NCBI RefSeq assembly: GCF_900182915.1
Contig: NZ_FXUG01000001.1
Span: 1,364,001 to 1,428,000, forward strand
Length of the DNA stretch: 64,000 nt
From: Neorhodopirellula lusitana
Lineage (GTDB): Bacteria; Planctomycetota; Planctomycetia; Pirellulales; Pirellulaceae
Reading direction: 5' to 3'
Shown here: positions 18,175 through 26,233 of the stretch, piece by piece
Position numbering within the stretch: position 1 is the stretch's first letter
Layout of the letters: each line of letters begins with the position of its first letter
Translations under genes and position numbers: made by a program
Notes under the pieces: model-generated
What the model was told of the DNA's origin: nothing
Seen by the model: the letters and a program-made list of their open reading frames with translations, nothing else
Database searches by the model: none

Positions 18175-19026
18175 CTACTCTCGATCGAATCGGCGGTTGA
18201 AGCCTCCGTTGACATTGATCGTCTGGCCAGACACGAAGCTGGCGGATGGCGATGTCAGGAAAGCGACCGCTTCGGCGACGTCTTCCGGACGCCCCCAGCG
18301 ATTGGCCAGTGATTGTGCTTTGGCGCGGTCGTTCCAATAGCCTTGGGCCGTTTCGCCCCATGCGGTTTGGATCCATCCGGGGGCGACAGTGTTGACCCGC
18401 ACCCGTGGAGCAAGTGATTGGGCAAGGCTGTTGGCGAACGCCATCACCGCGGCTTTGACGGGGCCGAACATCATGCCAGCATCCCCCTCCATTCCGTGGG
18501 GTGCTTGATCCCAGCCGACGAAGACCATGTTGGGCGGTGGTTCCGCAGGATACTGCTCGAACTGTTTCAGAAGCCGGTCGCCGACCAGTCTGGACAAAGA
18601 GATGGTTCCACAAACGTCGACATCCAGCAGCCTTCGAAGCTTTTGATCAAACGACCATTCCTTGGCGGCCCCCGTTAGTACGTCCACGCCAGCATTGTTC
18701 ACCCAGGTTGAGACTCTTCCAAGATGTGCAAAGGACTCTTCGACTAAACGGCTGACCTGATCGCTGTCGCTCAGGTCGGCTTGGAGTTTGTGGCAATGGA
18801 CGCCAAGATCGCGGACCCTTGCTGCCGTTTCTTCCGCACCGTTTCGGTTGGATCGGTAGTGCACGATCATCCTTGTCGCAAACTCGGAAGCCAGTAGTTG
18901 ATCGGGCGAACCTGGGTTGAGGTTTTCTGACTCGGATTCCGGGGTAAGGACGCGACCTTCAGCCAGGCGAAGCGCAATGGCACGTCCAATGCCACTGGAC
19001 GCTCCGGTTACGACAATGCCTGTCAT
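18175..19026 (-). CDS. Atypical SDR family protein lacking the catalytic tyrosine
   Basis: Rossmann-fold protein of 283 residues that looks like a 3-oxoacyl-ACP-reductase-type short-chain dehydrogenase. The cofactor motif TGASSGIGRAIALRLAEG is intact, NNAGVDV and the C-terminal GQTINVNGGF tail are present. Two things are odd. First, the YxxxK active site reads FGPVK (about residue 182), so Tyr is replaced by Phe, and the preceding catalytic Ser region reads FVGWDQ. Second, about 25 residues (TPESESENLNPGSPDQLLAS) are inserted between the first helix and the MIVHYRSNR strand. A reductase activity is therefore doubtful. It sits between the sigma-54 activator and the tetR operon on the same strand. 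Confidence 0.8.
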   Translation of the reverse strand: MTGIVVTGASSGIGRAIALRLAEGRVLTPESESENLNPGSPDQLLASEFATRMIVHYRSNRNGAEETAARVRDLGVHCHKLQADLSDSDQVSRLVEESFAHLGRVSTWVNNAGVDVLTGAAKEWSFDQKLRRLLDVDVCGTISLSRLVGDRLLKQFEQYPAEPPPNMVFVGWDQAPHGMEGDAGMMFGPVKAAVMAFANSLAQSLAPRVRVNTVAPGWIQTAWGETAQGYWNDRAKAQSLANRWGRPEDVAEAVAFLTSPSASFVSGQTINVNGGFNRRFDRE

Positions 19027-19129
19027 CTTCCACCCTATCCAAGAAATTTAGCCGCGAATGGTTCCCCTCTCGCCAACGCAAGGTTGCGTTGCGATTGACA
19101 GTCTATTCGGCGACTTACCATTACCCCAG

Positions 19130-19156
19130 GGGATTCTTAATCCCATTATTTGGGAT
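19130..19156 (-). terminator. Overlapping alternative hairpins after the sigma-54 activator
   Basis: GGGATT-CTT-AATCCC (19130-19144) and ATCCCA-TTATT-TGGGAT (19140-19156) share the middle ATCCC segment, so only one can form at a time. They lie 30 to 56 bases beyond the stop of the response-regulator gene and upstream of the SDR gene. There is no T-run. A weak terminator or just chance are both possible. Confidence 0.35.
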
Positions 19157-19185
19157 CGGAAGTTCTTTTGGGGCGACGCCTGGAT

Positions 19186-20655
19186 TCACATCGCGTACTG
19201 AAGACGCGGATCATCGAGACCGAGTCGTTTCATTTTCTTATAGAGTGTCGTGCGATTGATCTCCAACTCGTCGGCGGTCGCAACGCGATTCCAGTTGTGG
19301 CGCCGTAGTGATTGCAGAATGATCTCACGCTCGGGAGCTTCCAGTGCGTCTCGCAGGCTTTGGCCTGCCATGCATGAAACGATAGGGCCGTGGCTGGCTT
19401 CCGTTTCGGGAGCGGTTTGGCCAAATCCAATCCCCATGCCAGTGTGCTGGACACCGTTGGCGGATGTGGCCATTGCGTTGCCGAGAACTTCCGGTGGCAA
19501 ATCTTCCAGACCCAGATTTTTCCCGCTACTTAGCAAGACGGCTCGCTCGACGACGTTCTCGAGCTGGCGAACGTTTCCGGGCCAGGCGTACGATTGCAAA
19601 GCATTCAACGCATCTCGTGTGAACGATTCGACTTCGCGCGACGCAGCCTCAGCGGCCTCACGCAGGAAATGATCGACCAACAGAGGAATATCGCCCGGGC
19701 GTTCGCGAAGAGAAGGCAGGACGATGTTCACAACGTTGATTCGGTAGTACAGGTCTTGCCGGAACGTCCCTTGGCTGACTGCGGTTTCGAGATGGTCGTT
19801 GGTAGCCAAAATGACTCGGGTGTCGGCTTTGCGGGTTTCCATTCCACCGAGTGGTTCGAATTGAAACTCCTGCAGCACTCGCAGCAACTTGACCTGCATT
19901 GCCGGCGTCGCGGTTCCGATTTCGTCCAGAAACAACGTGCCGCCGTCGGCCAGTTCAAACTTACCTTTGCGGTCGGAATGGGCACCGGTGTAAGCACCCG
20001 CCACGTGACCGAACAGTTCACTTTCAAGCAGGTTGTCTGGAAGTGCTCCGCAGGCAACTTCCACAAACGGGCCGCCACGCCGGGCACTACGGTTGTGAAT
20101 TGCCCGAGCGATCATGCTCTTACCGGTACCGTTTTCGCCGGTGATCAAGATAGATGCTTTGGCATCGGCAACCGAATCGATCACGTCGAATATCTTCAGC
20201 ATTCGATAGTCGTGGCTGAGGATGTTTTCCAGTCCCGCACGCCGATCGAGTTGCTGTCGCAGTGACTCGTTTTCTTTTTCGATTTGGTGATGGTTGATGG
20301 CTCGGTCGATCGCCAACAACAACTCGTCGTCGATTACCGGCTTCGTCAACAGATCGAATGCACCCGCACGGACCGCTTCGACGGCAGTATCCGGGGTGGC
20401 GTATCCTGTCATTACCAGGACAGCGGTCTCGGTGTGATGCTTGGACGCGTATCGGACCAAGTCAAAACCATCCTGATCGCCCAGTCGCAAATCAGTGATG
20501 ATCAGTTCGAACGATCGTTCGGCTAAACAACTCTTGGCTTCGTTGAAGTCACGAGCCGTGTCGACGTCGAACCCGACGTCTCGCAACCAATCGGCGAGCG
20601 AGGCGGCAAGATGAAAGTCGTCGTCAACAAGCAGGATGCGAGGATCGCTAGGCAT
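19186..20655 (-). CDS. Sigma-54-dependent response regulator (NtrC family)
   Basis: Two-component transcription activator for sigma-54 promoters, 489 residues. The receiver domain (about 5-120) has the acidic pair D11-D12, phospho-acceptor D55 ([10 protein letters not shown]) and K105. The AAA+ domain (about 145-375) has Walker A GENGTGKS (173-180), the sigma-54 contact loop as GAYTGA (220-225, Phe replaced by Tyr), and Walker [11 protein letters not shown] (238-247). A Fis-type helix-turn-helix closes the protein ([26 protein letters not shown]). No histidine kinase gene is adjacent. It lies 102 bases downstream of csrA, which itself has a sigma-54-like promoter, so autoregulation through csrA is a reasonable inference. 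Confidence 0.95.
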   Translation of the reverse strand: MPSDPRILLVDDDFHLAASLADWLRDVGFDVDTARDFNEAKSCLAERSFELIITDLRLGDQDGFDLVRYASKHHTETAVLVMTGYATPDTAVEAVRAGAFDLLTKPVIDDELLLAIDRAINHHQIEKENESLRQQLDRRAGLENILSHDYRMLKIFDVIDSVADAKASILITGENGTGKSMIARAIHNRSARRGGPFVEVACGALPDNLLESELFGHVAGAYTGAHSDRKGKFELADGGTLFLDEIGTATPAMQVKLLRVLQEFQFEPLGGMETRKADTRVILATNDHLETAVSQGTFRQDLYYRINVVNIVLPSLRERPGDIPLLVDHFLREAAEAASREVESFTRDALNALQSYAWPGNVRQLENVVERAVLLSSGKNLGLEDLPPEVLGNAMATSANGVQHTGMGIGFGQTAPETEASHGPIVSCMAGQSLRDALEAPEREIILQSLRRHNWNRVATADELEINRTTLYKKMKRLGLDDPRLQYAM

Positions 20656-20757
20656 AGGATGATTCCGAGGCGTTGGTAGCGTTTTGGCTACTATTACCTA
20701 GGTCAGAAATCACCCGGCGTCAAAAAATGTCCACCAATGTTTCAAAAACTCCACACC

Positions 20758-21279
20758 TTAGGTGGCACTGAAGAAATCCGACAAGGGAGCTCGTAGGTTG
20801 GTTTTCGATTGACGAGACGTGGTGCGAACTTTGCCGCTGATGATCTTGAGCGATGGGCTGACTTCTTCAACGACGGTCGTATCCGCTTTCTCGGCTTCGG
20901 CTTGAGCAATGACCTCATCGGCTGACATCATTCCATCAACGATGGGGTTGCGAATTTGCGATGCGGCTTGGCTGAATGTTTGAGCGGCTTCTTCGGGAGT
21001 CATGTCCACGTCGATGTAGGCGGTCATGCGGTTGGTTGGTGCCGAAGATGCCGACGCAACCGGTTGAGTCGATTTTGGGGATTTAGCGGCGGGCTTAGTG
21101 TCGCCCTTCGCAGTCGCCGATTCCACGGCACCGGTTTCCAATTCGCCGCGGATGACGCGGACTTCACGAGGAGCGTCGATGCCGATGCGAACCTGATTGT
21201 TGCGTAGTTTGATGATGGTGATCGTGATGTCGTTGCCGATCTTGATTTGCTCGTTAATCTTCCGTGTAAGAACCAACAT
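20758..21279 (-). CDS. csrA: CsrA/RsmA carbon storage regulator with a long C-terminal tail
   Basis: Homodimeric RNA-binding protein that binds GGA-loop hairpins in mRNA leaders and alters translation or stability. The canonical core is residues 1-50 (MLVLTRKINEQIKIGNDI at the start, then VRIGIDAPREVRVIRGELE with the conserved Arg). Ordinary CsrA has 60-75 residues; this one has 173. The extra 120 residues are Ala/Ser/Thr/Lys-rich at first, then more regular and acidic (TPEEAAQTFSQAASQIRNPI, SADEVIAQAEAEKAD) and end in a basic, Ser-rich tail. The start at 21279 is fixed by the AAGGAGAA site and by the family N-terminus. Its leader is described in separate entries. Confidence 0.93.
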   Translation of the reverse strand: MLVLTRKINEQIKIGNDITITIIKLRNNQVRIGIDAPREVRVIRGELETGAVESATAKGDTKPAAKSPKSTQPVASASSAPTNRMTAYIDVDMTPEEAAQTFSQAASQIRNPIVDGMMSADEVIAQAEAEKADTTVVEEVSPSLKIISGKVRTTSRQSKTNLRAPLSDFFSAT

Positions 21280-21297
21280 GGCATTCTCCTTTTTGCC
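21280..21297 (-). promoter_or_regulatory. Hairpin with GGA loop over the csrA ribosome-binding site
   Basis: On the mRNA sense strand the bases just before the csrA ATG read GGCA, then AAAAGGAGAA, then TGCC, so a 4-bp stem can display the AAGGA Shine-Dalgarno in its loop. AnGGA in a hairpin loop over the ribosome-binding site is the classical CsrA repression site. The stem is short, so I rate it with the stronger hairpin upstream rather than alone. Confidence 0.5.
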
Positions 21298-21373
21298 CAA
21301 GTCCCAGCATCCGAAAAGCGTTGTTTCGAAGTTGTGACGAGGTTTTGATTTTGAAAAGTAGTGATAGGCGGGG

Positions 21374-21395
21374 GTCGCCAATCCTCCTTGGCAAC
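21374..21395 (-). promoter_or_regulatory. Candidate CsrA-binding hairpin at the 5' end of the csrA mRNA
   Basis: On the sense strand the arms GTTGCCAA and TTGGCGAC pair (8 bp, one G-U) and expose a six-base loop GGAGGA. A GGA in the loop of a short stem is the established CsrA recognition element. It starts within a few bases of the transcription start predicted from the sigma-54 promoter. Together with the ribosome-binding-site hairpin at 21280-21297 it would give the two sites a CsrA dimer can bridge. Confidence 0.6.
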
Positions 21396-21408
21396 GAAAG
21401 AGGGTTAA

Positions 21409-21425
21409 TGCAGTAACCGTGCCAA
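21409..21425 (-). promoter_or_regulatory. Sigma-54 (-24/-12) promoter of csrA
   Basis: The minus strand reads TTGGCACGGTTACTGCA. Compared with the sigma-54 consensus TGGCACG-N4-TTGCA it differs at one base (C for the first T of TTGC), with the invariant GG and GC spaced correctly. The predicted start is near 21398, giving a leader of about 119 bases before csrA. The gene downstream of csrA encodes a sigma-54 activator. Confidence 0.7.
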
Positions 21426-21440
21426 AGCGAATTGGAAATC

Positions 21441-21462
21441 AAGAGGTTTTCGGTAACCTCTT
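21441..21462. promoter_or_regulatory. Inverted repeat just upstream of the csrA sigma-54 promoter
   Basis: AAGAGGTT and AACCTCTT form perfect 8-base arms around TTCGGT, centred about 54 bases before the predicted start. The neighbouring nadE gene is divergent, so it is not a terminator of an upstream gene. A protein-binding site is the simplest reading. Confidence 0.4.
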
Positions 21463-21497
21463 TGTTAATAGAGACTTGTGGCAATTGAAGGTTCAGG

Positions 21498-21515
21498 GGG
21501 TTTTTGCAAAAACCC
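21498..21515. promoter_or_regulatory. Perfect palindrome, candidate activator site for the csrA promoter
   Basis: GGGTTTTTGCAAAAACCC is an 18-base perfect palindrome centred about 109 bases upstream of the predicted csrA start. Sigma-54 activators usually bind palindromic sites 80-200 bases upstream, and the downstream NtrC-type protein has a Fis-like helix-turn-helix. It could equally serve the divergent nadE gene. Confidence 0.4.
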
Positions 21516-21686
21516 GTCATTGTGGAAAGGTTTACAAGCCGATTTACCTTCTTACATCAGCCTGATTGGGATGCGTGTGATGCCTAGTTTCCCTGGCTGA
21601 CCCAGCTTCTCGTGAATCGTGATTCTCGGTGGGGCGTTCGGCACTCGATCTAGGCTTCTGCAAGTTTTTGTGACGGCTGGCTATAC

Positions 21687-23765
21687 TTGGAAACCGATCA
21701 ATTGGCGGCTTCCTCCGTCAGCGTCGATTCCTCTCGATCCGCCGGATCCGTTTTGAAAAAGTCTGAAAACACGTTCCAGTCACTCGGCTACTACCGGACC
21801 TCTGCCGCTGGGCCCCGGCTGAAAGTAGCCGATCCTGAATTCAATGCCACGGAATCCATCAAAGCAGTTGAGCAGTTTGCGGATTCTGACTTGCTGGTTT
21901 TGCCCGAACTCGGTTTGACGGGCTACACGTGCGGTGACCTGTTCGCCACTCACACACTGCTCGATGCGTCGATCGACGCCCTGCATCGCGTCGTCGAGGC
22001 AACGATGAATCACACCGGTTTGGTGGTGGTGGGATTGCCGCTGGCCGTCCAGTCAAGCGTGATGAACGTGGCCGCTGTCATTGGTCAGGGGACAATCTAT
22101 GGGATCGTGCCGAAGTCGTTCTTGCCAACCTATCGGGAGTTCTATGAAGCTCGGCATTTCCGTGCGGCATCCCACAACGATCCCCAACACGTACGTATTG
22201 CCGGACAGCAGATTCCGTTTGGAACCGACTTGCTGTTCGTCGATGGCCAGGCGGTCGTTGCTGTTGAGATTTGTGAAGACTTATGGGTGCCGGTACCGCC
22301 AAGTAGTCATTCCGCCGTGGCGGGGGCCAACGTAGTCGCGAACTTATCGGCCAGTAATGAAACGGTGGGGAAGGCCCAGTGGCGACGCGACCTGGTCGTT
22401 AGTCAGTCGGGACGTTTGATCGCGGGTTATGTCTACGCGTCGGCGGGGGGCGATGAATCGACCAGTGACGTCGTCTTTGGTGGTCACTGTCTGATTGCGG
22501 AAAACGGTGCTTTGCTTGGCCAGTCACGCCGTATTGGCGATGGCGGGCAACCTCTGCTGCCGGACGCAACTTCATTGACCTGTGATGTTGATTTGCAACG
22601 AATCAATCACGACCGCCGCGTCGTGGGGTCGTTTGATGACTTCCGTGATTCCCTCCCGCGTCCGTATCGTCGCATCGAAGTGAAGCAGCAACCTCGTTCT
22701 CGCGAGATCACTGAATTACAGCGTCGTGTTGATCCGCATCCGTTCGTTCCGGACGATGCCAATGAGCGAGCAGAACGCTGCGCCGAGATTTTGGCCATTC
22801 AAACGGCTGGGTTAGTCAAACGTCTTGGGCAACTTCCCGAGTCTCTGCCGTTGGCGATTGGTATTTCCGGTGGACTCGATAGCACGCTTGCGATCCTGGT
22901 CGCGATTGATGCGGTCGATCATATGAAACGTCAACGCAGTGTCATTGATGCGTTGGTGATGCCAGGCTTTGGAACCACGGATCACACTCGCGGCAACGCG
23001 ATGAGGCTGACTGAACTTCTGGGGGTCACGCGTGAACGGATTGATATTCGGCAACTGTCACTGGACACCTTCATCGGTCTGAAGCATTCACCGCTGGGCA
23101 TTCCGGTTGGTGCGGATACCGAGATCGAACAGCTGCAAGTGGCGCTGGCAGCCACGCCGGATGACGCGAAAGATCTGATGTTTGAAAACGTGCAGGCGCG
23201 AATGCGGACGTTCTTACTGATGAGCCGTGGCTTTGTGTTAGGGACGGGCGACCTGAGCGAACAGGCTCTCGGGTGGAGTACGTACAACGGCGATCACATG
23301 TCGATGTACAACGTCAACGCATCGATCCCGAAAACTCTGGTCCGATACCTGGTTCGCTACATTGCCGATGAGCGATATGAGGGGGAAATGCGAGAATTGC
23401 TTCACGAGATCGCTGACACCCCGATCTCGCCGGAATTGCTACCTCCGACCGCTGACGGACAAATTCGTCAGAGCACCGAAGCATCGCTCGGCCCGTACGA
23501 ACTGCACGATTTCTTTTTGTATCACTTCATTCGAGGTGGTTGTGACCGTGACAAGCTGCGGTTTCTGGCTTCGCAAACCACGTTTCGAAGCCCGCACAGT
23601 TCGGATGTGATCGAGCAGACTTTAGACACGTTCATCAAGCGATTCTTCGCCAGCCAGTTCAAGCGGAACTGTGTCCCCGATGGCCCTAAGGTTGGTTCCG
23701 TTTCACTGTCGCCTCGTGGGGACTGGCGAATGCCACCGGACGCATCCGATGCGGCATTTCGTTAG
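21687..23765 (+). CDS. nadE: Glutamine-dependent NAD+ synthase
   Basis: Last enzyme of NAD+ synthesis: it amidates deamido-NAD with ATP, using ammonia released from glutamine. The 692-residue product has an N-terminal nitrilase-type glutaminase domain with the catalytic triad in LPELGLTGYTCGDLF (Glu), PKSFLPTYREFYEARHF (Lys) and VAVEICEDLWVP (Cys). The C-terminal synthetase domain has the PP-loop GISGGLDSTLAI. No in-frame ATG exists near the family N-terminus (FQSLGYYRTSAAGPRLKVAD). Translation must start at a non-ATG codon, either TTG at 21687 or TTG at 21753; the second is closer to the usual start. nadA, for an earlier step, is 10 kb away on the other strand. Confidence 0.95.
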   Translation: METDQLAASSVSVDSSRSAGSVLKKSENTFQSLGYYRTSAAGPRLKVADPEFNATESIKAVEQFADSDLLVLPELGLTGYTCGDLFATHTLLDASIDALHRVVEATMNHTGLVVVGLPLAVQSSVMNVAAVIGQGTIYGIVPKSFLPTYREFYEARHFRAASHNDPQHVRIAGQQIPFGTDLLFVDGQAVVAVEICEDLWVPVPPSSHSAVAGANVVANLSASNETVGKAQWRRDLVVSQSGRLIAGYVYASAGGDESTSDVVFGGHCLIAENGALLGQSRRIGDGGQPLLPDATSLTCDVDLQRINHDRRVVGSFDDFRDSLPRPYRRIEVKQQPRSREITELQRRVDPHPFVPDDANERAERCAEILAIQTAGLVKRLGQLPESLPLAIGISGGLDSTLAILVAIDAVDHMKRQRSVIDALVMPGFGTTDHTRGNAMRLTELLGVTRERIDIRQLSLDTFIGLKHSPLGIPVGADTEIEQLQVALAATPDDAKDLMFENVQARMRTFLLMSRGFVLGTGDLSEQALGWSTYNGDHMSMYNVNASIPKTLVRYLVRYIADERYEGEMRELLHEIADTPISPELLPPTADGQIRQSTEASLGPYELHDFFLYHFIRGGCDRDKLRFLASQTTFRSPHSSDVIEQTLDTFIKRFFASQFKRNCVPDGPKVGSVSLSPRGDWRMPPDASDAAFR

Positions 23766-23798
23766 AGGCTGAAGTTCTCTCGACGAGCGCCTTGCAAA

Positions 23799-24818
23799 TT
23801 AAAATTCGTCGGCGTCGATCGTTTCGCGACCGTTACGCGAGCCTAGTTTGTGACGGACGACATCGTCCATGGCCTCGTTGACGAACCGAACGGCCCCATC
23901 GCAGGTCAATAAGTGCAAGCCACCCGGGTGATAGCTTCCCAGCGAAATCTCGATTTCGGTATTTCCAGCGCCGTCGGCGATGTCCAGGTTGAATTGGTGG
24001 TGCAGCGAGCCCAGTGCCTCTGAAAAATCGGCACCGTTGGGAGCTCCTGCTGCGAGGTCAATGTCGGGGTGATACAGCATGAAGTGATCGCAGGTCTTGC
24101 AAGCCGCGAATTCAATGAACCGAGTTTCGCCGACCATCGCTGTGTTGCTTAACCCATCCAGCACATCCGACCAGGCAAGTCCACGGCGATCGGGCGTGTT
24201 GTTGCAATCCGGCGCCGATGGCGTCCCGTGACAGAAATCGGTTGCGAGAAAAACACCGTTTCCCTTGTCGAACCCTGTTCGTGGGTTCGTCGCTGTAGGA
24301 TCGTCGCTGTAGTAGTCCAACACTACATCGCCGCCAGCGTTGCCCAGGTAGCTATTGATGACCCGATTGGGAATCTGGTCCATTTCAATTGCCAAAGGTC
24401 CGTACTGGGACGGGCATCGGAAAGCCATCACCGGAGCTTGGGCCAATTCGCGAAACCGTTGGCTCTCCAAAAGATTGCCTGTTGCGGCTCCCTTTTCGCC
24501 GTACGGGACGATGTCGGCAAGTGCTGTTTGTTCGACAAACGCCAAAATGTCTGTCGTCCAGCTGAAGCCCCAACCGCCCTTGGCTCCCCAAGGAATTCGG
24601 CGATAAGTTGATTCGTAGTTGTGGATCCCCAGACCGATCTGCTTCAGATTGTTGGAGCACTGAACCCGGCGAGCCGCTTCACGGGCCGCCTGCACCGCGG
24701 GCAACAACAGGCCGACCAATACCCCAATGATCGCGATCACCACCAACAGCTCGACCAGCGTGAAGCCAGGACGAGAACGGATGGAACGCGAAACGTTTGG
24801 GGGAACAGGTTTCTGCAT
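23799..24818 (-). CDS. DUF1559 domain protein with prepilin-type N-terminus
   Basis: Planctomycete-type secreted or membrane-anchored protein of 339 residues. After a short basic leader the prepilin cleavage motif RPGFTLVELLVVIAIIGVL (about 14-32) continues into the DUF1559 signature LLPAVQAAREAARRVQCSN and the NLKQIGLGIHNYES box. The C-terminus ends with the family tail (LLTCDGAVRFVNEAMDDVV). Such proteins occur in tens to hundreds of copies in these genomes; their job is not known, pseudopilin-like assembly being the usual guess. A second, more distant member is at 33680-34942. The start ATG is followed by a good leader, so it is likely correct. Confidence 0.95.
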   Translation of the reverse strand: MQKPVPPNVSRSIRSRPGFTLVELLVVIAIIGVLVGLLLPAVQAAREAARRVQCSNNLKQIGLGIHNYESTYRRIPWGAKGGWGFSWTTDILAFVEQTALADIVPYGEKGAATGNLLESQRFRELAQAPVMAFRCPSQYGPLAIEMDQIPNRVINSYLGNAGGDVVLDYYSDDPTATNPRTGFDKGNGVFLATDFCHGTPSAPDCNNTPDRRGLAWSDVLDGLSNTAMVGETRFIEFAACKTCDHFMLYHPDIDLAAGAPNGADFSEALGSLHHQFNLDIADGAGNTEIEISLGSYHPGGLHLLTCDGAVRFVNEAMDDVVRHKLGSRNGRETIDADEF

Positions 24819-24912
24819 GAGCAGTATTTTGCTCCATCGCCGCTTTGGAAGCCAGTCAGAATTTTGCTACCGACTGCCAAACTATGCCAGAAATCGCCAC
24901 AAATCCCCAGAA

Positions 24913-26082
24913 TTAGCTGACGATCGCGGCTGATGGACTAATCGCATCGACACTCTCGCCAGTCCGCCACTTAGTGAAGTCGTTCTCGTCGCGGATGATG
25001 TGGTTGTATTGCGTGTCCCGTTCAGCGGGCTCGCGCCCAGCTTCGCGAATCAAGTGCTGGATTTGCTCAACGGATAGGAACTCGGGAGTTTTGGCACCCG
25101 CGTCGTGGTAGATCAATTCGTGTCGAACCGTCCCGTCGATGTCGTCGGCTCCGTAGGCAAGCGCGGTTTGAGCGGTTTCGATACCCAGCATGATCCAGTA
25201 CGCCTTGATGTGACGAATGTTGTCCAGCATCAAACGGCTTACCGCGACTGTCCGCAAGTCCATCAATCCGGATGGCTTCTTCAGGTCCGACAGTCCCGTG
25301 TTCTCGGGGTGGAATGCCAGGGGGATGAATACCTGGAAGCCATTCGTCTTATCCTGCAGTTCACGCAATCGCATCAAGTGGTCAATGCGGTGATACGCTT
25401 TTTCCACATGTCCGTACAGCATCGTGCAGTTGGTCTTCATGCCAATTTGGTGCGCGGTCTTGTGAATTTCGATCCACGACGGCGTGTTCGCTTTGTGTTC
25501 ACACAATTGGTCGCGAACTTCAGGGTGGAAGATTTCCGCACCACCGCCCGGCATACTGCCTTGGCCCGCTTCACGCATGTCTTCCAGAACCCAGCGGAAG
25601 TCTTTCTTGGTTTGGAATCGGAACCAATCAATTTCAACCGCGGTCCAGGCCTTCAAGTGAATCTGGGGGAAGTTTTCCTTCAACAACGAAATGATGCCGC
25701 GATACCACTCGTATTTTCGCTGGTGATGCAGACCGCCGACGATATGCATTTCCGTGCAGCCGTTGGCCGTTGCTTCACGACCGCGTTCGAGGATCTGTTC
25801 GTCCGTCATCGCGTACCCCTTTTCGTCTCGCAAGTCCTTGCGGAACGCACAAAATCGGCAGCGATAAACACACACGTTCGTCGGGTTCAGGTGCGTGTTG
25901 ATGTTGTAGTAGCCGACGTTGCCGTTGAGGCGTTCTCGGACGAAGTTGGCAAGCTCGCCGACGGCCTGAAGCGACACGGACGGATCGTACAGAAAAATTC
26001 CATCGTCCAGCGACAGGCGTTCTTCGGCTTCAACTTTGTCACGAATCTCACGAAATCGGGCGTCACGTTCGGCAGCGATCAT
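24913..26082 (-). CDS. mqnE: Aminofutalosine synthase (radical SAM)
   Basis: Radical-SAM enzyme of the futalosine route to menaquinone; it joins a chorismate-derived enolpyruvate compound to S-adenosylmethionine to give aminofutalosine. The 389-residue protein has the 4Fe-4S motif CVYRCRFCAF (CxxxCxxC) near residue 78, followed by MHIVGGLHHQ and SMPGGGAEIF, as in MqnE. CofH and MqnC are paralogues with the same fold; the operon partners and sequence favour MqnE. The ATG at 26082 is preferred to an upstream in-frame TTG at 26103. It is the last of four menaquinone-type genes on this strand, 151 bases after ubiA. MqnA, MqnB, MqnC and MqnD are not in the window. Confidence 0.88.
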   Translation of the reverse strand: MIAAERDARFREIRDKVEAEERLSLDDGIFLYDPSVSLQAVGELANFVRERLNGNVGYYNINTHLNPTNVCVYRCRFCAFRKDLRDEKGYAMTDEQILERGREATANGCTEMHIVGGLHHQRKYEWYRGIISLLKENFPQIHLKAWTAVEIDWFRFQTKKDFRWVLEDMREAGQGSMPGGGAEIFHPEVRDQLCEHKANTPSWIEIHKTAHQIGMKTNCTMLYGHVEKAYHRIDHLMRLRELQDKTNGFQVFIPLAFHPENTGLSDLKKPSGLMDLRTVAVSRLMLDNIRHIKAYWIMLGIETAQTALAYGADDIDGTVRHELIYHDAGAKTPEFLSVEQIQHLIREAGREPAERDTQYNHIIRDENDFTKWRTGESVDAISPSAAIVS

Positions 26083-26233
26083 GGGACGTAAATAAAAAGG
26101 CAAGGAAGGAAAAGGAGTTTCGTCTTCAGCCGTCGGATCTCATTGACGACTGGGGATTCATTGGCTGGGAATCAATCAAGTGGGCGACATGACGTCTTGC
26201 CCACGCTTCATTAAGCGGATCTGGCAAGTGTGG

